From the NCBI RefSeq assembly GCF_011369485.1, contig NZ_VXCA01000001.1, forward strand, positions 1 to 64,000: DNA of 64,000 nucleotides, given 5' to 3'. The notes under the pieces were generated by a model. That model was given only the letters and a program-made list of their open reading frames with translations, ran no database searches and was not told the DNA's origin. Source of the DNA: Pseudomonas atagonensis. GTDB taxonomy: Bacteria > Pseudomonadota > Gammaproteobacteria > Pseudomonadales > Pseudomonadaceae. Below, in pieces: positions 9,311 through 20,542 of the stretch (position 1 is its first letter; every line of letters begins with the position of its first letter). The position numbers and the translations under genes are program-made.

Positions 9311-9636
9311 CGCTAACCGTTTTATTGAACTGAACAACCGTGTGGCGGGTTTGCTCGCCACCGAGGGCGCGTTCGCCCTCAAAAACACAAATCCTTGTGG
9401 AAACTGGCTTCTGTGGTGATGGAATTTCTGTGGCGAGGGGATTTAGCGAAACGTCGCACCGCCCCGTTCGGCTGCGAAGCAGTCGCAAAACCACTGCACG
9501 CGGTGTGCCTGTCACTCCGCAAATGCAGCATTTGGGGCTGCTTCGCAACCCAACGGGGATAAATCCCCTCACCACAAAAGCCCCTCCCACTGGGTCAGGT
9601 GCCGATTGAACTACCCCCGTATTTGCAGGAGCAATC
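9311..9636. other. Intergenic region before glgX, mostly repeat
   Basis: These 326 bases hold no plausible gene. About half is the composite palindromic repeat at 9428-9576. The short stretch 9577-9636 must carry at least the glgX ribosome binding site (GCAGGAGCA, 9626-9634) and possibly a promoter. Confidence 0.6.
9428..9576. repeat. Composite inverted repeat of the CTGTGGCGAGGGG family
   Basis: The left arm reads CTGTGGCGAGGGGATTTAGC, followed by GTTCGGCTGCGAAGCAGTCG. The right arm reads GGGGCTGCTTCGCAACCC, followed by AACGGGGATAAATCCCCTCA, ending CCACA. The arms are inverted with respect to each other, so the whole forms a long imperfect stem-loop between the DUF2934 gene and glgX. It may act as a terminator or mRNA-stability element; that role is inferred. 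Confidence 0.8.
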
Positions 9637-11796
<2,160 letters not shown>

Positions 11797-11797
11797 T

Positions 11798-12796
11798 ATG
11801 GACCTGCAAAACTATCTGGCGCGTCGACCTCCCGACTATGCCGATACCACCGCCCTTGGCCACTGCCTGCGGGCACTGGTCGAGGCCGGACTCGATCGGT
11901 TGCCGATGCCGGGCAGCGGCGACACGCTGGCACGTTTTCAGTCACTGGCCACTGTCGGCGCGCACGATCTGGGCTTGTGCAAACTCTACGAGGGTCACAC
12001 CGACGCCTTGGCGATTATCGAGCAATTGGGTGGCTCGCCGACACCCGGCAGCACGTGGGGCATGTGGGCCGCCGAGCCGCCGCAAGCGCGAGTGCAGGTG
12101 AGTCCGGCGGGGCATCTGGTGCAATTGAACGGGCGCAAGGCCTGGTGTTCCGGCGCCAGCGTGCTCAGCCACGCACTACTGACCGCGTGGGACGCCGACG
12201 ATCAGCAACAACTGGTCGCCGTCGCACTCGATCAGCCCGGGGTGAACATTACCGGGCAAGGCTGGCAAGCCGTGGGCATGGCCGCCACCGGCAGCGTCGA
12301 AGTGCTGTTTGAAGGCGCCGAAGCGCAGGCCATCGGCAACCCCGGCGATTACCTGCAACGCCCGGGCTTCTGGCAAGGCGGAATCGGCATCGCCGCCTGC
12401 TGGTACGGCGCTGCCCGGCAGATTGGCCAAGCGCTGCGCCTGCACTGCGCGCAACGCGAGGAACCTCACGCTCTCGCCCACCTCGGCGCGGTGGACAGCG
12501 CATTGCAAAGCGCAGCCGATGTCCTGCGTTTCAGCGCGCTGCACATCGACGCGCACCCCGCGGCCAACGCCGAACTGCTCGCCCGTCGCGCCCGCGCCGT
12601 GGTCGAACAGACTGCCGAACAGGTCATGCGTGAAGTCGGCCGAGCCCTTGGCGCCGGGCCGTTCTGCAAGGATCGCCACTTCGCCCGACTGATCGCCGAT
12701 TTGCCCGTGTTTCTGCGCCAAAGCCACGCCGAGCGTGACCTCGCGGCCCTCGGCCAATTGATTGCCGGCCAATCCGAAAAGGTCTGGAACCTATGA
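11798..12796 (+). CDS. Acyl-CoA dehydrogenase-like flavoprotein (short)
   Basis: This 332-residue soluble protein resembles the acyl-CoA dehydrogenase fold. It has an N-terminal helical part, a middle segment (TPGSTWGMWAAEPP, then LNGRKAWCSGASVLSHALLT) like the FAD-binding beta domain, and a C-terminal helical domain ending AGPFCKDRHFARLIADLPVF, then LRQSHAERD. Typical members are 380-400 residues, so this one is short. I do not see the catalytic glutamate with certainty. ATG at 11798 lies one base past the glgX stop; an upstream in-frame ATG inside glgX was rejected. It overlaps the deacetylase gene by four bases. Substrate unknown; the neighbours suggest oxidation of an acyl or amino-sugar-like intermediate, which is inference. 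Confidence 0.75.
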   Translation: MDLQNYLARRPPDYADTTALGHCLRALVEAGLDRLPMPGSGDTLARFQSLATVGAHDLGLCKLYEGHTDALAIIEQLGGSPTPGSTWGMWAAEPPQARVQVSPAGHLVQLNGRKAWCSGASVLSHALLTAWDADDQQQLVAVALDQPGVNITGQGWQAVGMAATGSVEVLFEGAEAQAIGNPGDYLQRPGFWQGGIGIAACWYGAARQIGQALRLHCAQREEPHALAHLGAVDSALQSAADVLRFSALHIDAHPAANAELLARRARAVVEQTAEQVMREVGRALGAGPFCKDRHFARLIADLPVFLRQSHAERDLAALGQLIAGQSEKVWNL

Positions 12797-13551
12797 AAAC
12801 CAACCCGATTGTCGGCCAGGGCACATCGCTGCATCAGTGGCAGAGTTCGCAGCATCTGGCTGAACTCGCGAGCATCGACATTCTCAGCCTGGTGCCACCC
12901 GGCGCCCGTGCAGTCATTGTCGCGCCGCACCCCGACGATGAAGTGCTCGGGTGCGGCGGCCTCCTGCAATTGCTTGCGGCGGCGGGCCGACCGTTGCAAC
13001 TGATTTCGGTCACCGACGGCAGCGCCAGCCATCCCGGTTCCGCACGCTGGCCAGTAGAACGCCTGAGTGTGATTCGCCCGCAGGAATCCGCCGAAGCGTT
13101 GCGCCGGCTCGGTCTGCCGATGCATCGACTGAAATGGCTGCGCGGTGGTTTCGACGACTCTCAGGTTGCCGCCCGGGAAGCGGCACTGTGCCAATTCATT
13201 CAACGCCACTTGCGTCCCACCGACGTGGTCTTCACCACGTGGGCCGAGGACGGTCATTGCGACCACGAAGCCGTCGGCCGCGCCAGTACCGAAGCGGCGC
13301 GGCGGGTCGGGGCGACCTGTCACGAAGTTCCGGTCTGGACGTGGCACTGGGCGACGCCGGAAGACGCCTTCGTGCCGTGGCAGCGCGCGCGCAAGATTCT
13401 TCTGTCGCCGCAACAGGTCGCGCGCAAACGCCACGCCGTGTACGCGTTTGCCAGTCAACTGGAGGGCGACCCCGAGGCCGGGCTCGGCCCGGTGCTTGCG
13501 CCGTATGTGTTGGACCGTTTGCTGCAGACCTTTGAAGTGGTGTTTTTATGA
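12793..13551 (+). CDS. PIG-L/LmbE family deacetylase, active site intact
   Basis: PIG-L family enzymes are zinc-dependent N-deacetylases acting on GlcNAc-type groups (MshB, BshB and PIG-L act on GlcNAc conjugates). The zinc and general-base motif APHPDDEVLGCGG is complete near residue 40. The distal GHCDHEAVG motif near residue 155 supplies the remaining histidine. Length 252 residues, no signal peptide, so cytosolic. ATGA overlap with the upstream gene and again with the methyltransferase. A diverged paralogue of identical length lies at 14989. Substrate cannot be read from sequence. Context with a GT2 and a NodS-like methyltransferase suggests a modified amino sugar. Confidence 0.88.
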   Translation: MKTNPIVGQGTSLHQWQSSQHLAELASIDILSLVPPGARAVIVAPHPDDEVLGCGGLLQLLAAAGRPLQLISVTDGSASHPGSARWPVERLSVIRPQESAEALRRLGLPMHRLKWLRGGFDDSQVAAREAALCQFIQRHLRPTDVVFTTWAEDGHCDHEAVGRASTEAARRVGATCHEVPVWTWHWATPEDAFVPWQRARKILLSPQQVARKRHAVYAFASQLEGDPEAGLGPVLAPYVLDRLLQTFEVVFL

Positions 13552-14147
13552 GCGTGGATGATCGCTATTTCGACGGCTTGTACGCCGGCAACGACGACCC
13601 TTGGGCGTTCCGTGAGCGCTGGTACGAACAGCGCAAACGCGCGATCACCCTCGCCGCTCTGCCGCGCCCGCATTACCGGGCAATCTTTGAACCGGGCTGC
13701 GCCAACGCCGAACTGAGCGCCGAGCTGGCGCTGCGCTGCGACCGCTTGCTGTGCTGCGACACCTCCAGCGCCGCGGTGGCTTTGGCGCGTACCCGGTTGA
13801 GCCTGTTTGATCACGCCGAAGTCCGCCAAAGTCGCTTGCCCGATGACTGGCCGGAGGAAAAATTCGACCTGATTGTATTTAGCGAAATCGGCTACTACCT
13901 CGATAGCCAGGATCTGACGGAAGTGATCGCCCGCATCGCCGACTCACTCACCGCCGATGGCCAGTTGCTTGCCTGCCACTGGCGCCCGCCCATCGACGAA
14001 TGCCCATTGAACGCACGTCAGGTGCATGACTTGATCCACGAGCAGTTGCACCTGCCGCGTGTCGCCCTGCATCAGGAATCAGACTTTCTGCTGGAAGTAT
14101 GGAGCCGCGAACCGCGCTCCGTGGCGGCACTGGAGGGTTTGCGATGA
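13548..14147 (+). CDS. NodS-like class I SAM-dependent methyltransferase
   Basis: The 199-residue product begins YFDGLYAGNDDPWAFRERWY followed by EQRKRA. This N-terminal signature is shared with rhizobial NodS, which N-methylates a deacetylated chitooligosaccharide. The SAM-binding loop is FEPGCANAELSAELA (residues ~45-60), and LLCCDTSSAAVALARTRL carries the acidic residue at the end of strand 2. FDLIVFSEIGYYL is the post-II motif. It overlaps the deacetylase by four bases and the GT2 by four bases. Similarity to NodS is read by eye; the acceptor is unknown and need not be a Nod factor. Confidence 0.82.
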   Translation: MSVDDRYFDGLYAGNDDPWAFRERWYEQRKRAITLAALPRPHYRAIFEPGCANAELSAELALRCDRLLCCDTSSAAVALARTRLSLFDHAEVRQSRLPDDWPEEKFDLIVFSEIGYYLDSQDLTEVIARIADSLTADGQLLACHWRPPIDECPLNARQVHDLIHEQLHLPRVALHQESDFLLEVWSREPRSVAALEGLR

Positions 14148-14803
14148 TCGGCATCCTGATCCCCGCGCACAACGAGGAGGACTTGCTCGACGAGTGCCTC
14201 AGCGCAGCAATGCGCGCCAGCAAACACGGTTTGCTCGCCGGTGAACGGGTCGAAGTGCTGGTGGTGCTCGACAGCTGCACCGACCGTTCGGCGCAGATCG
14301 TCGGCGGATATCCAGTGTTAAGTCTGAACATCAATGCGCGCAATGTCGGTGAGGCGCGCGCGGCCGGGGCGCGGATTCTGCTGGAGCGTGGTGCGCGCTG
14401 GATCTCCTGCTCGGACGCCGACAGCCGCGTGGCCGATGACTGGCTGGTGGCGCAACTGGGGCTGGGCGCCGATGCAGTGTGCGGCACGGTGACCGTCGAG
14501 CACTGGCACGAGTCGTTCGATGAAGCGGCGCAGATTCGCTACCACAGCCATTACCGCGCCTGCGACGGCCATCGACACATCCACGGCGCCAACCTCGGTG
14601 TCAGCGCCGACGCCTACCGCTGGGCTGGCGGTTTCAAGCCTTTGGCCTGTAATGAAGACGTGCAACTGGTGCGGCAACTGGAATTGTCCGGCGCCAATAT
14701 TGCCTGGAGCCACCGTCCACAGGTGCACACCAGCGCGCGTCTGGACGGTCGCGCACGCGGCGGTTTCGCTGACTATTTGCGAAAAACAGCACAGTTGGAG
14801 TAA
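14144..14803 (+). CDS. Family 2 glycosyltransferase (small, soluble)
   Basis: This is a GT-A fold glycosyltransferase of 219 residues. The N-terminus IGILIPAHNEEDLLDECL is the nucleotide-sugar binding start. CSDADSRVADDWLV (near residue 90) carries the metal-binding DxD, and the second acidic motif is CNEDVQLVRQLE (near 170). No membrane segments are seen, unlike processive NodC-like enzymes, so it probably transfers one sugar in the cytosol. The chosen ATG overlaps the methyltransferase stop (ATGA). It is the last gene of the glgX-led run; a run of A residues follows the stop. Confidence 0.85.
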   Translation: MIGILIPAHNEEDLLDECLSAAMRASKHGLLAGERVEVLVVLDSCTDRSAQIVGGYPVLSLNINARNVGEARAAGARILLERGARWISCSDADSRVADDWLVAQLGLGADAVCGTVTVEHWHESFDEAAQIRYHSHYRACDGHRHIHGANLGVSADAYRWAGGFKPLACNEDVQLVRQLELSGANIAWSHRPQVHTSARLDGRARGGFADYLRKTAQLE

Positions 14804-14988
14804 AAAAAACCGTATCAGTTTGTTGTGCGACGCGACGAATGGCCTCACATGAGCAATACTCTGCAACGCGGCAATCCAGGGTTCGGAGCGCTGCATGACT
14901 CTCCCACCAGCCTTCACGGATCAAGCAGGCCGCCATTTGACGGTTCCCTGCACGATTGAGGGCGATACATAACAAGGACGTCGCACTG

Positions 14989-15747
14989 ATGAAACCGTTA
15001 TCCCTGAGCGAAAGCAGCTTGCCGGCGCAGATCTGGAACAGCGCTGCGCAACTCGACAATATTCCCGTCATCAACACCCGCAGCCTCGTGCCCCCCGGCG
15101 CCCGCGCCGTGGTGATCGCGCCACATCCGGGCGATGAAGTCGTCACTTGCGGGGGACTGCTGCAGTTACTGGCCAGCCTCGGCCATCCCCTGCAATTACT
15201 CTCGATTACCGACGGCAGCGCGAGCCATCCCGGCTCGCAGCAGTGGTCGGAAAAACGCCTGAGCGTGTTCCGCCCGCAGGAAAGCGTCGAAGCCCTGCGC
15301 CGCCTCGGCCTGCCGATGCACAGTCTGAAATGGGTGCGAGGCGGCTTCACCGATAACGCGCTGCTCGATCAAGAAGCGCAGCTGACCCAGTTCATCAGCC
15401 GCTACCTGCGGCCCGGTGATGTGGTGTTCAGCACTTGGCGCGGCGACGGCAACGATGACCATGAAACCGTCGGCCGTGCCGGCGCCAGAGCCGCCGACCT
15501 GGCCGGTGCCACCTTCCACGACGTGCCGGTCTGGGCCTGGCACTGGCCGGAGCGCGAGCAACAACAGATCCCCTGGGAACGGGCGCGCAAGTTGCGCCTC
15601 GACACCTGGACCGTCGCCCGCAAAAGCCATGCAACCCACGCCTACGCCAGCCAGCTCAAGGGCGAACCGGCCCTCGGCATCGCGCCGATGCTGCCGCGGG
15701 TGCTGCTGGAGCGCATGCGGCTGCCCTACGAAATAGTCTTCGTCTGA
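14989..15747 (+). CDS. PIG-L/LmbE paralogue with altered active-site motif
   Basis: This 252-residue protein is clearly paralogous to the deacetylase at 12793: shared LVPPGARAV, TDGSASHPGS, RPQESxEALRRLGLPMH and identical length. The zinc-site motif reads APHPGDEVVTCGG instead of APHPDDEVLGCGG, so the first Asp, which serves as general base in characterised family members, is Gly. The distal motif reads GNDDHETVG instead of GHCDHEAVG, so one His is Asn. The zinc-ligand Asp and final His remain. It may be inactive, altered in substrate, or a binding partner. AAGGA lies 10 bases before the ATG; a 185-base gap separates it from the GT2 gene. Confidence 0.85.
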   Translation: MKPLSLSESSLPAQIWNSAAQLDNIPVINTRSLVPPGARAVVIAPHPGDEVVTCGGLLQLLASLGHPLQLLSITDGSASHPGSQQWSEKRLSVFRPQESVEALRRLGLPMHSLKWVRGGFTDNALLDQEAQLTQFISRYLRPGDVVFSTWRGDGNDDHETVGRAGARAADLAGATFHDVPVWAWHWPEREQQQIPWERARKLRLDTWTVARKSHATHAYASQLKGEPALGIAPMLPRVLLERMRLPYEIVFV

Positions 15748-15749
15748 CC

Positions 15750-15783
15750 CCTGTGGCGAGGGGATTCATCACCTCGCCACAGG
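15750..15783. terminator. Hairpin after the PIG-L paralogue (repeat-derived)
   Basis: CCTGTGGCGAGG and CCTCGCCACAGG form a perfect 12-bp stem with a 10-base loop, starting three bases past the stop. It is a short version of the CTGTGGCGAGGGG repeat. No T-tract follows, so termination is possible but unproven. Confidence 0.5.
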
Positions 15784-15878
15784 TGCACTTACTGAACCGG
15801 AACAAATTATCCAAGCCCCCTTGCCACAGGTTGCAGTCAGTAATCCGGAAGGAACTGCCAGCCCTCTGAATCAGTCGC

Positions 15879-16694
15879 ATGAACAGGCAGACCGGATTCA
15901 GAGGAGTGAATGTGTCCAGCGATCCCAAGCGTCATGTCGTCGACGCGCCAGTGATTCATCGCCTGCGGGTGCTGACGGTCAACACACACAAGGGTTTCAC
16001 CGCGCTCAATCGGCGCTTCATCCTGCCGGAGCTGCGGGAAGCGGTGCGCAGTACCTCGGCCGACCTGGTGTTTTTGCAGGAAGTGGTGGGTGAACACGAA
16101 CGCCATTCCAGCCGCTACAACGAATGGCCGCAAACCTCACAATACGAATTTCTCGCCGACAGCATGTGGAGCGACTTCGCCTACGGGCGCAATGCGGTGT
16201 ACCCCGACGGCCATCACGGCAACGCACTGCTGTCGAAATACCCGATCCGCGAATACCGCAACCTCGACGTCTCGATCACCGGCCCCGAACGTCGCGGCCT
16301 GCTGCACTGCGTGCTGGACGTGCCGGGGCACGCCGAGGTGCACGCGATCTGTGTTCACTTGAGCCTGCTGGAAAGTCATCGCCAGTTGCAGCTGCAATTG
16401 CTCTGTCAATTACTTGAGTCGCTGCCCGAGGATGCGCCGGTCATCATCGCCGGGGATTTCAACGACTGGCAGTTGCAAGGCAATGCTGCCCTCGCCCGCC
16501 GCGACTATTTGCACGAAGCCTTCGAACGCCACCACGGCCGGCCGGCCAAGACCTATCCCGCGCGTTTTCCGTTGTTGCGTCTGGACCGTATCTACCTGCG
16601 CAACGCCAGCAGCCACGACCCTCAGATTCTCGGCAACAAGCCATGGACGCATCTTTCGGATCACCTGCCGCTGGCTGTCGAAGTGCATTTATAG
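15879..16694 (+). CDS. Endonuclease/exonuclease/phosphatase family protein (YbhP-like)
   Basis: The protein is a metal-dependent phosphodiesterase-fold member of up to 271 residues. Motifs are LTVNTHKGF (Asn), LVFLQEVVG (metal-binding Glu), [19 protein letters not shown] (catalytic Asp and Asn) and [11 protein letters not shown] (C-terminal Asp-His pair). ATG 15879 is the longest start, but GTG 15912 has AGAGGA about 7 bases upstream and may be the true start (260 residues). In E. coli-like genomes ybhP sits with a cardiolipin synthase gene; none follows here. No signal peptide. Substrate unknown. Confidence 0.85.
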   Translation: MNRQTGFRGVNVSSDPKRHVVDAPVIHRLRVLTVNTHKGFTALNRRFILPELREAVRSTSADLVFLQEVVGEHERHSSRYNEWPQTSQYEFLADSMWSDFAYGRNAVYPDGHHGNALLSKYPIREYRNLDVSITGPERRGLLHCVLDVPGHAEVHAICVHLSLLESHRQLQLQLLCQLLESLPEDAPVIIAGDFNDWQLQGNAALARRDYLHEAFERHHGRPAKTYPARFPLLRLDRIYLRNASSHDPQILGNKPWTHLSDHLPLAVEVHL

Positions 16695-17096
16695 CCAGGA
16701 CTAAGGCGCACTAATGACAGCCAACCACGCGGCGGCAGGCTTGACGATTGAGTGGCCCCTGTCAGGCAGCACACCGGTTGTCGCCTGCCTGATGCCTCTG
16801 CGCCGCTGCTTTGGTCGCGATTACGCCTACAAACAAGAACTTAGATATGTGCAGAAAAACAAACGCTTGCAGCAGCTGTTTTGACCTTACCACTCATCGT
16901 CCAATTTCTTGACGCAGGGCCGCTGGTCTTCTTATCTCTACCTTACTACCCCCGGAAATATCTATTCGGGGCGAGCCTCAAGACCCCCGGCGACATCGGG
17001 CGGCCACGGTTCGCCCCGCTCCATTCGGTCGCCCCTCGTTCGGGGTAGGAGAGACGCCAAATCGAGATAGCGCATGCGATTGCAAGGTAGACCTCC
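16695..17096. other. Intergenic region and structured leader upstream of the barrel gene
   Basis: In these 402 bases I see a candidate promoter (16909-16938) and then a GC-rich stretch with several short inverted repeats of the CCCCG/CGGGG type. One pair is near 16951-16969 (CCCCGG, AT-rich loop, CGGGG) and another near 17032-17045 (CCCC, CGGGG). A 56-codon open frame at 16714-16884 has no good ribosome binding site and no recognisable family, so it is not called. Confidence 0.4.
16909..16938 (+). promoter_or_regulatory. Candidate sigma-70-type promoter for the barrel gene
   Basis: TTGACG (16909-16914) and TATCTC (16933-16938) are separated by 18 bases. Transcription from here would give a leader of about 150 bases containing the GC-rich hairpins before the ATG at 17097. 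Assigned by pattern only. Confidence 0.3.
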
Positions 17097-18167
17097 ATGA
17101 AAACTTCACTCACCTCACAAGAGATCAAAGTTACGTTCTGCACGGTTTCGAGCTCTATCTTGCTCTGCTCGTCCATGGAGGCACAGGCCGGTCCTGCGGC
17201 GGATGAAACGACTTCGTGGTATCGCGACGACGTGCCGGTGCTGACGCTGCCGGCCACGGTCGTCACCCCCGAATCGCAACGCTTCAGCCCGAGAGCGGAT
17301 CTGCAAGGCACCCGGTTGATCACCGAAGACCTCGCTCCTGCCGCGTGGGATCAGCTTTACGGCCGCAGTGCCCGCCAGGCACAAACCGATGTGCAGTCCT
17401 CAGGACTGATGCCCCCCGGCAGCGGCGAATTCAAAGGCCCGGCGGTGCTCACCCTGCAAAGCGGCAGCGGTCATGTCCAGACCTTCGGCCTGATCGGCGG
17501 CCTCAACCAGATTCAAGCCAACGGCAACGGCCTGATCACGAGCCGCGCCATCGAAGACCCGACCACCGACACCCTCAACCTGCAAGGCCAGAGCCTCGGT
17601 GCCTATTACAGTCTGTCCGGTGCGCAGGGCTGGCACGTCGATTTGTCGGCCAGTGGCGGCCGGGTCAGCGGCTTCAGTCGTAACGAACAAGGCGCGCGGC
17701 AAGCCACCGAAGGCAGCGCGATGACCTTCTCGGTCGAGGGCGGTTACCCGATTGGTCTGGGCGAAAACTGGGTGGTCGAACCGCAGGCGCAATTGATCAA
17801 TCAGCGCATCACCCTGGATACGCCTTACGCCGGTTCGGGCAACGCATCCTCGACCGATCTGACTGCGTGGAGCGGTCGGGTCGGGGCTCGGTTGAAAGGC
17901 AGTTATGACTTGAATGGTCTGCCGGTCGAACCCTACGTGCGCACCAACCTTTGGCACACGGTGTATACCGGCAATACGGTGACGCTGGATCAAGTCGACA
18001 AGATCAGCAGCAGCCGCAAATCATCAACGGTGGAGTTGGGCCTGGGACTGGTGGCGCGGGTGACGCCGGCGGTGAGCCTGTATGTCAGCGCCGATTACAG
18101 CAGCGATGTCGATGACAATGATTTGAACGGGCTGATCGGTAGCCTGGGTGTGCGAATGAGGTGGTGA
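17097..18167 (+). CDS. Short autotransporter-type outer-membrane beta-barrel protein
   Basis: A 356-residue exported protein. Residues 1-32 form a weak signal sequence ending near MEAQAG. Residues ~33-110 are a non-barrel segment. Residues ~115-356 show alternating amphipathic strands ending in VRMRW, whose C-terminal aromatic residue is what outer-membrane barrels need for BamA assembly. Strands such as AYYSLSGAQGWHVDLSASGG, FSVEGGYPIGLGENWVVEPQ and VEPYVRTNLWHTVY are typical of the autotransporter translocator domain. No large passenger precedes it, so it may present only the ~80-residue N-terminal segment or act as a stand-alone barrel. Confidence 0.75.
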   Translation: MKTSLTSQEIKVTFCTVSSSILLCSSMEAQAGPAADETTSWYRDDVPVLTLPATVVTPESQRFSPRADLQGTRLITEDLAPAAWDQLYGRSARQAQTDVQSSGLMPPGSGEFKGPAVLTLQSGSGHVQTFGLIGGLNQIQANGNGLITSRAIEDPTTDTLNLQGQSLGAYYSLSGAQGWHVDLSASGGRVSGFSRNEQGARQATEGSAMTFSVEGGYPIGLGENWVVEPQAQLINQRITLDTPYAGSGNASSTDLTAWSGRVGARLKGSYDLNGLPVEPYVRTNLWHTVYTGNTVTLDQVDKISSSRKSSTVELGLGLVARVTPAVSLYVSADYSSDVDDNDLNGLIGSLGVRMRW

Positions 18168-18198
18168 GGGCAATGTCTTGCGGCGCCTGAACCGGCGC

Positions 18199-18290
18199 CT
18201 TCGCGAGCAAGCCCGCTCCCACAGGGAATCGCACTCAAGTTCTCACTGGATGAATGCGATCCATTGTGGGAGCGGGCTTGCTCGCGAAGG
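18199..18290. repeat. REP pair, GTGGGAGCGGGCTTGCTCGC family
   Basis: Two inverted copies (TTCGCGAGCAAGCCCGCTCC and GGAGCGGGCTTGCTCGCGAA) lie about 40 bases apart between the convergent barrel gene and glgB. They can fold into a long hairpin and probably serve as a transcript end for both. Confidence 0.88.
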
Positions 18291-18308
18291 CAGCGACGCG
18301 GTCTCGGA

Positions 18309-20540
<2,232 letters not shown>

Positions 20541-20542
20541 GA

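Noticed and set aside
16714..16884. 56-codon open frame after the EEP-family gene
   Set aside because: Weak ribosome binding site, no recognisable family, lies in a region better explained as promoter and leader.
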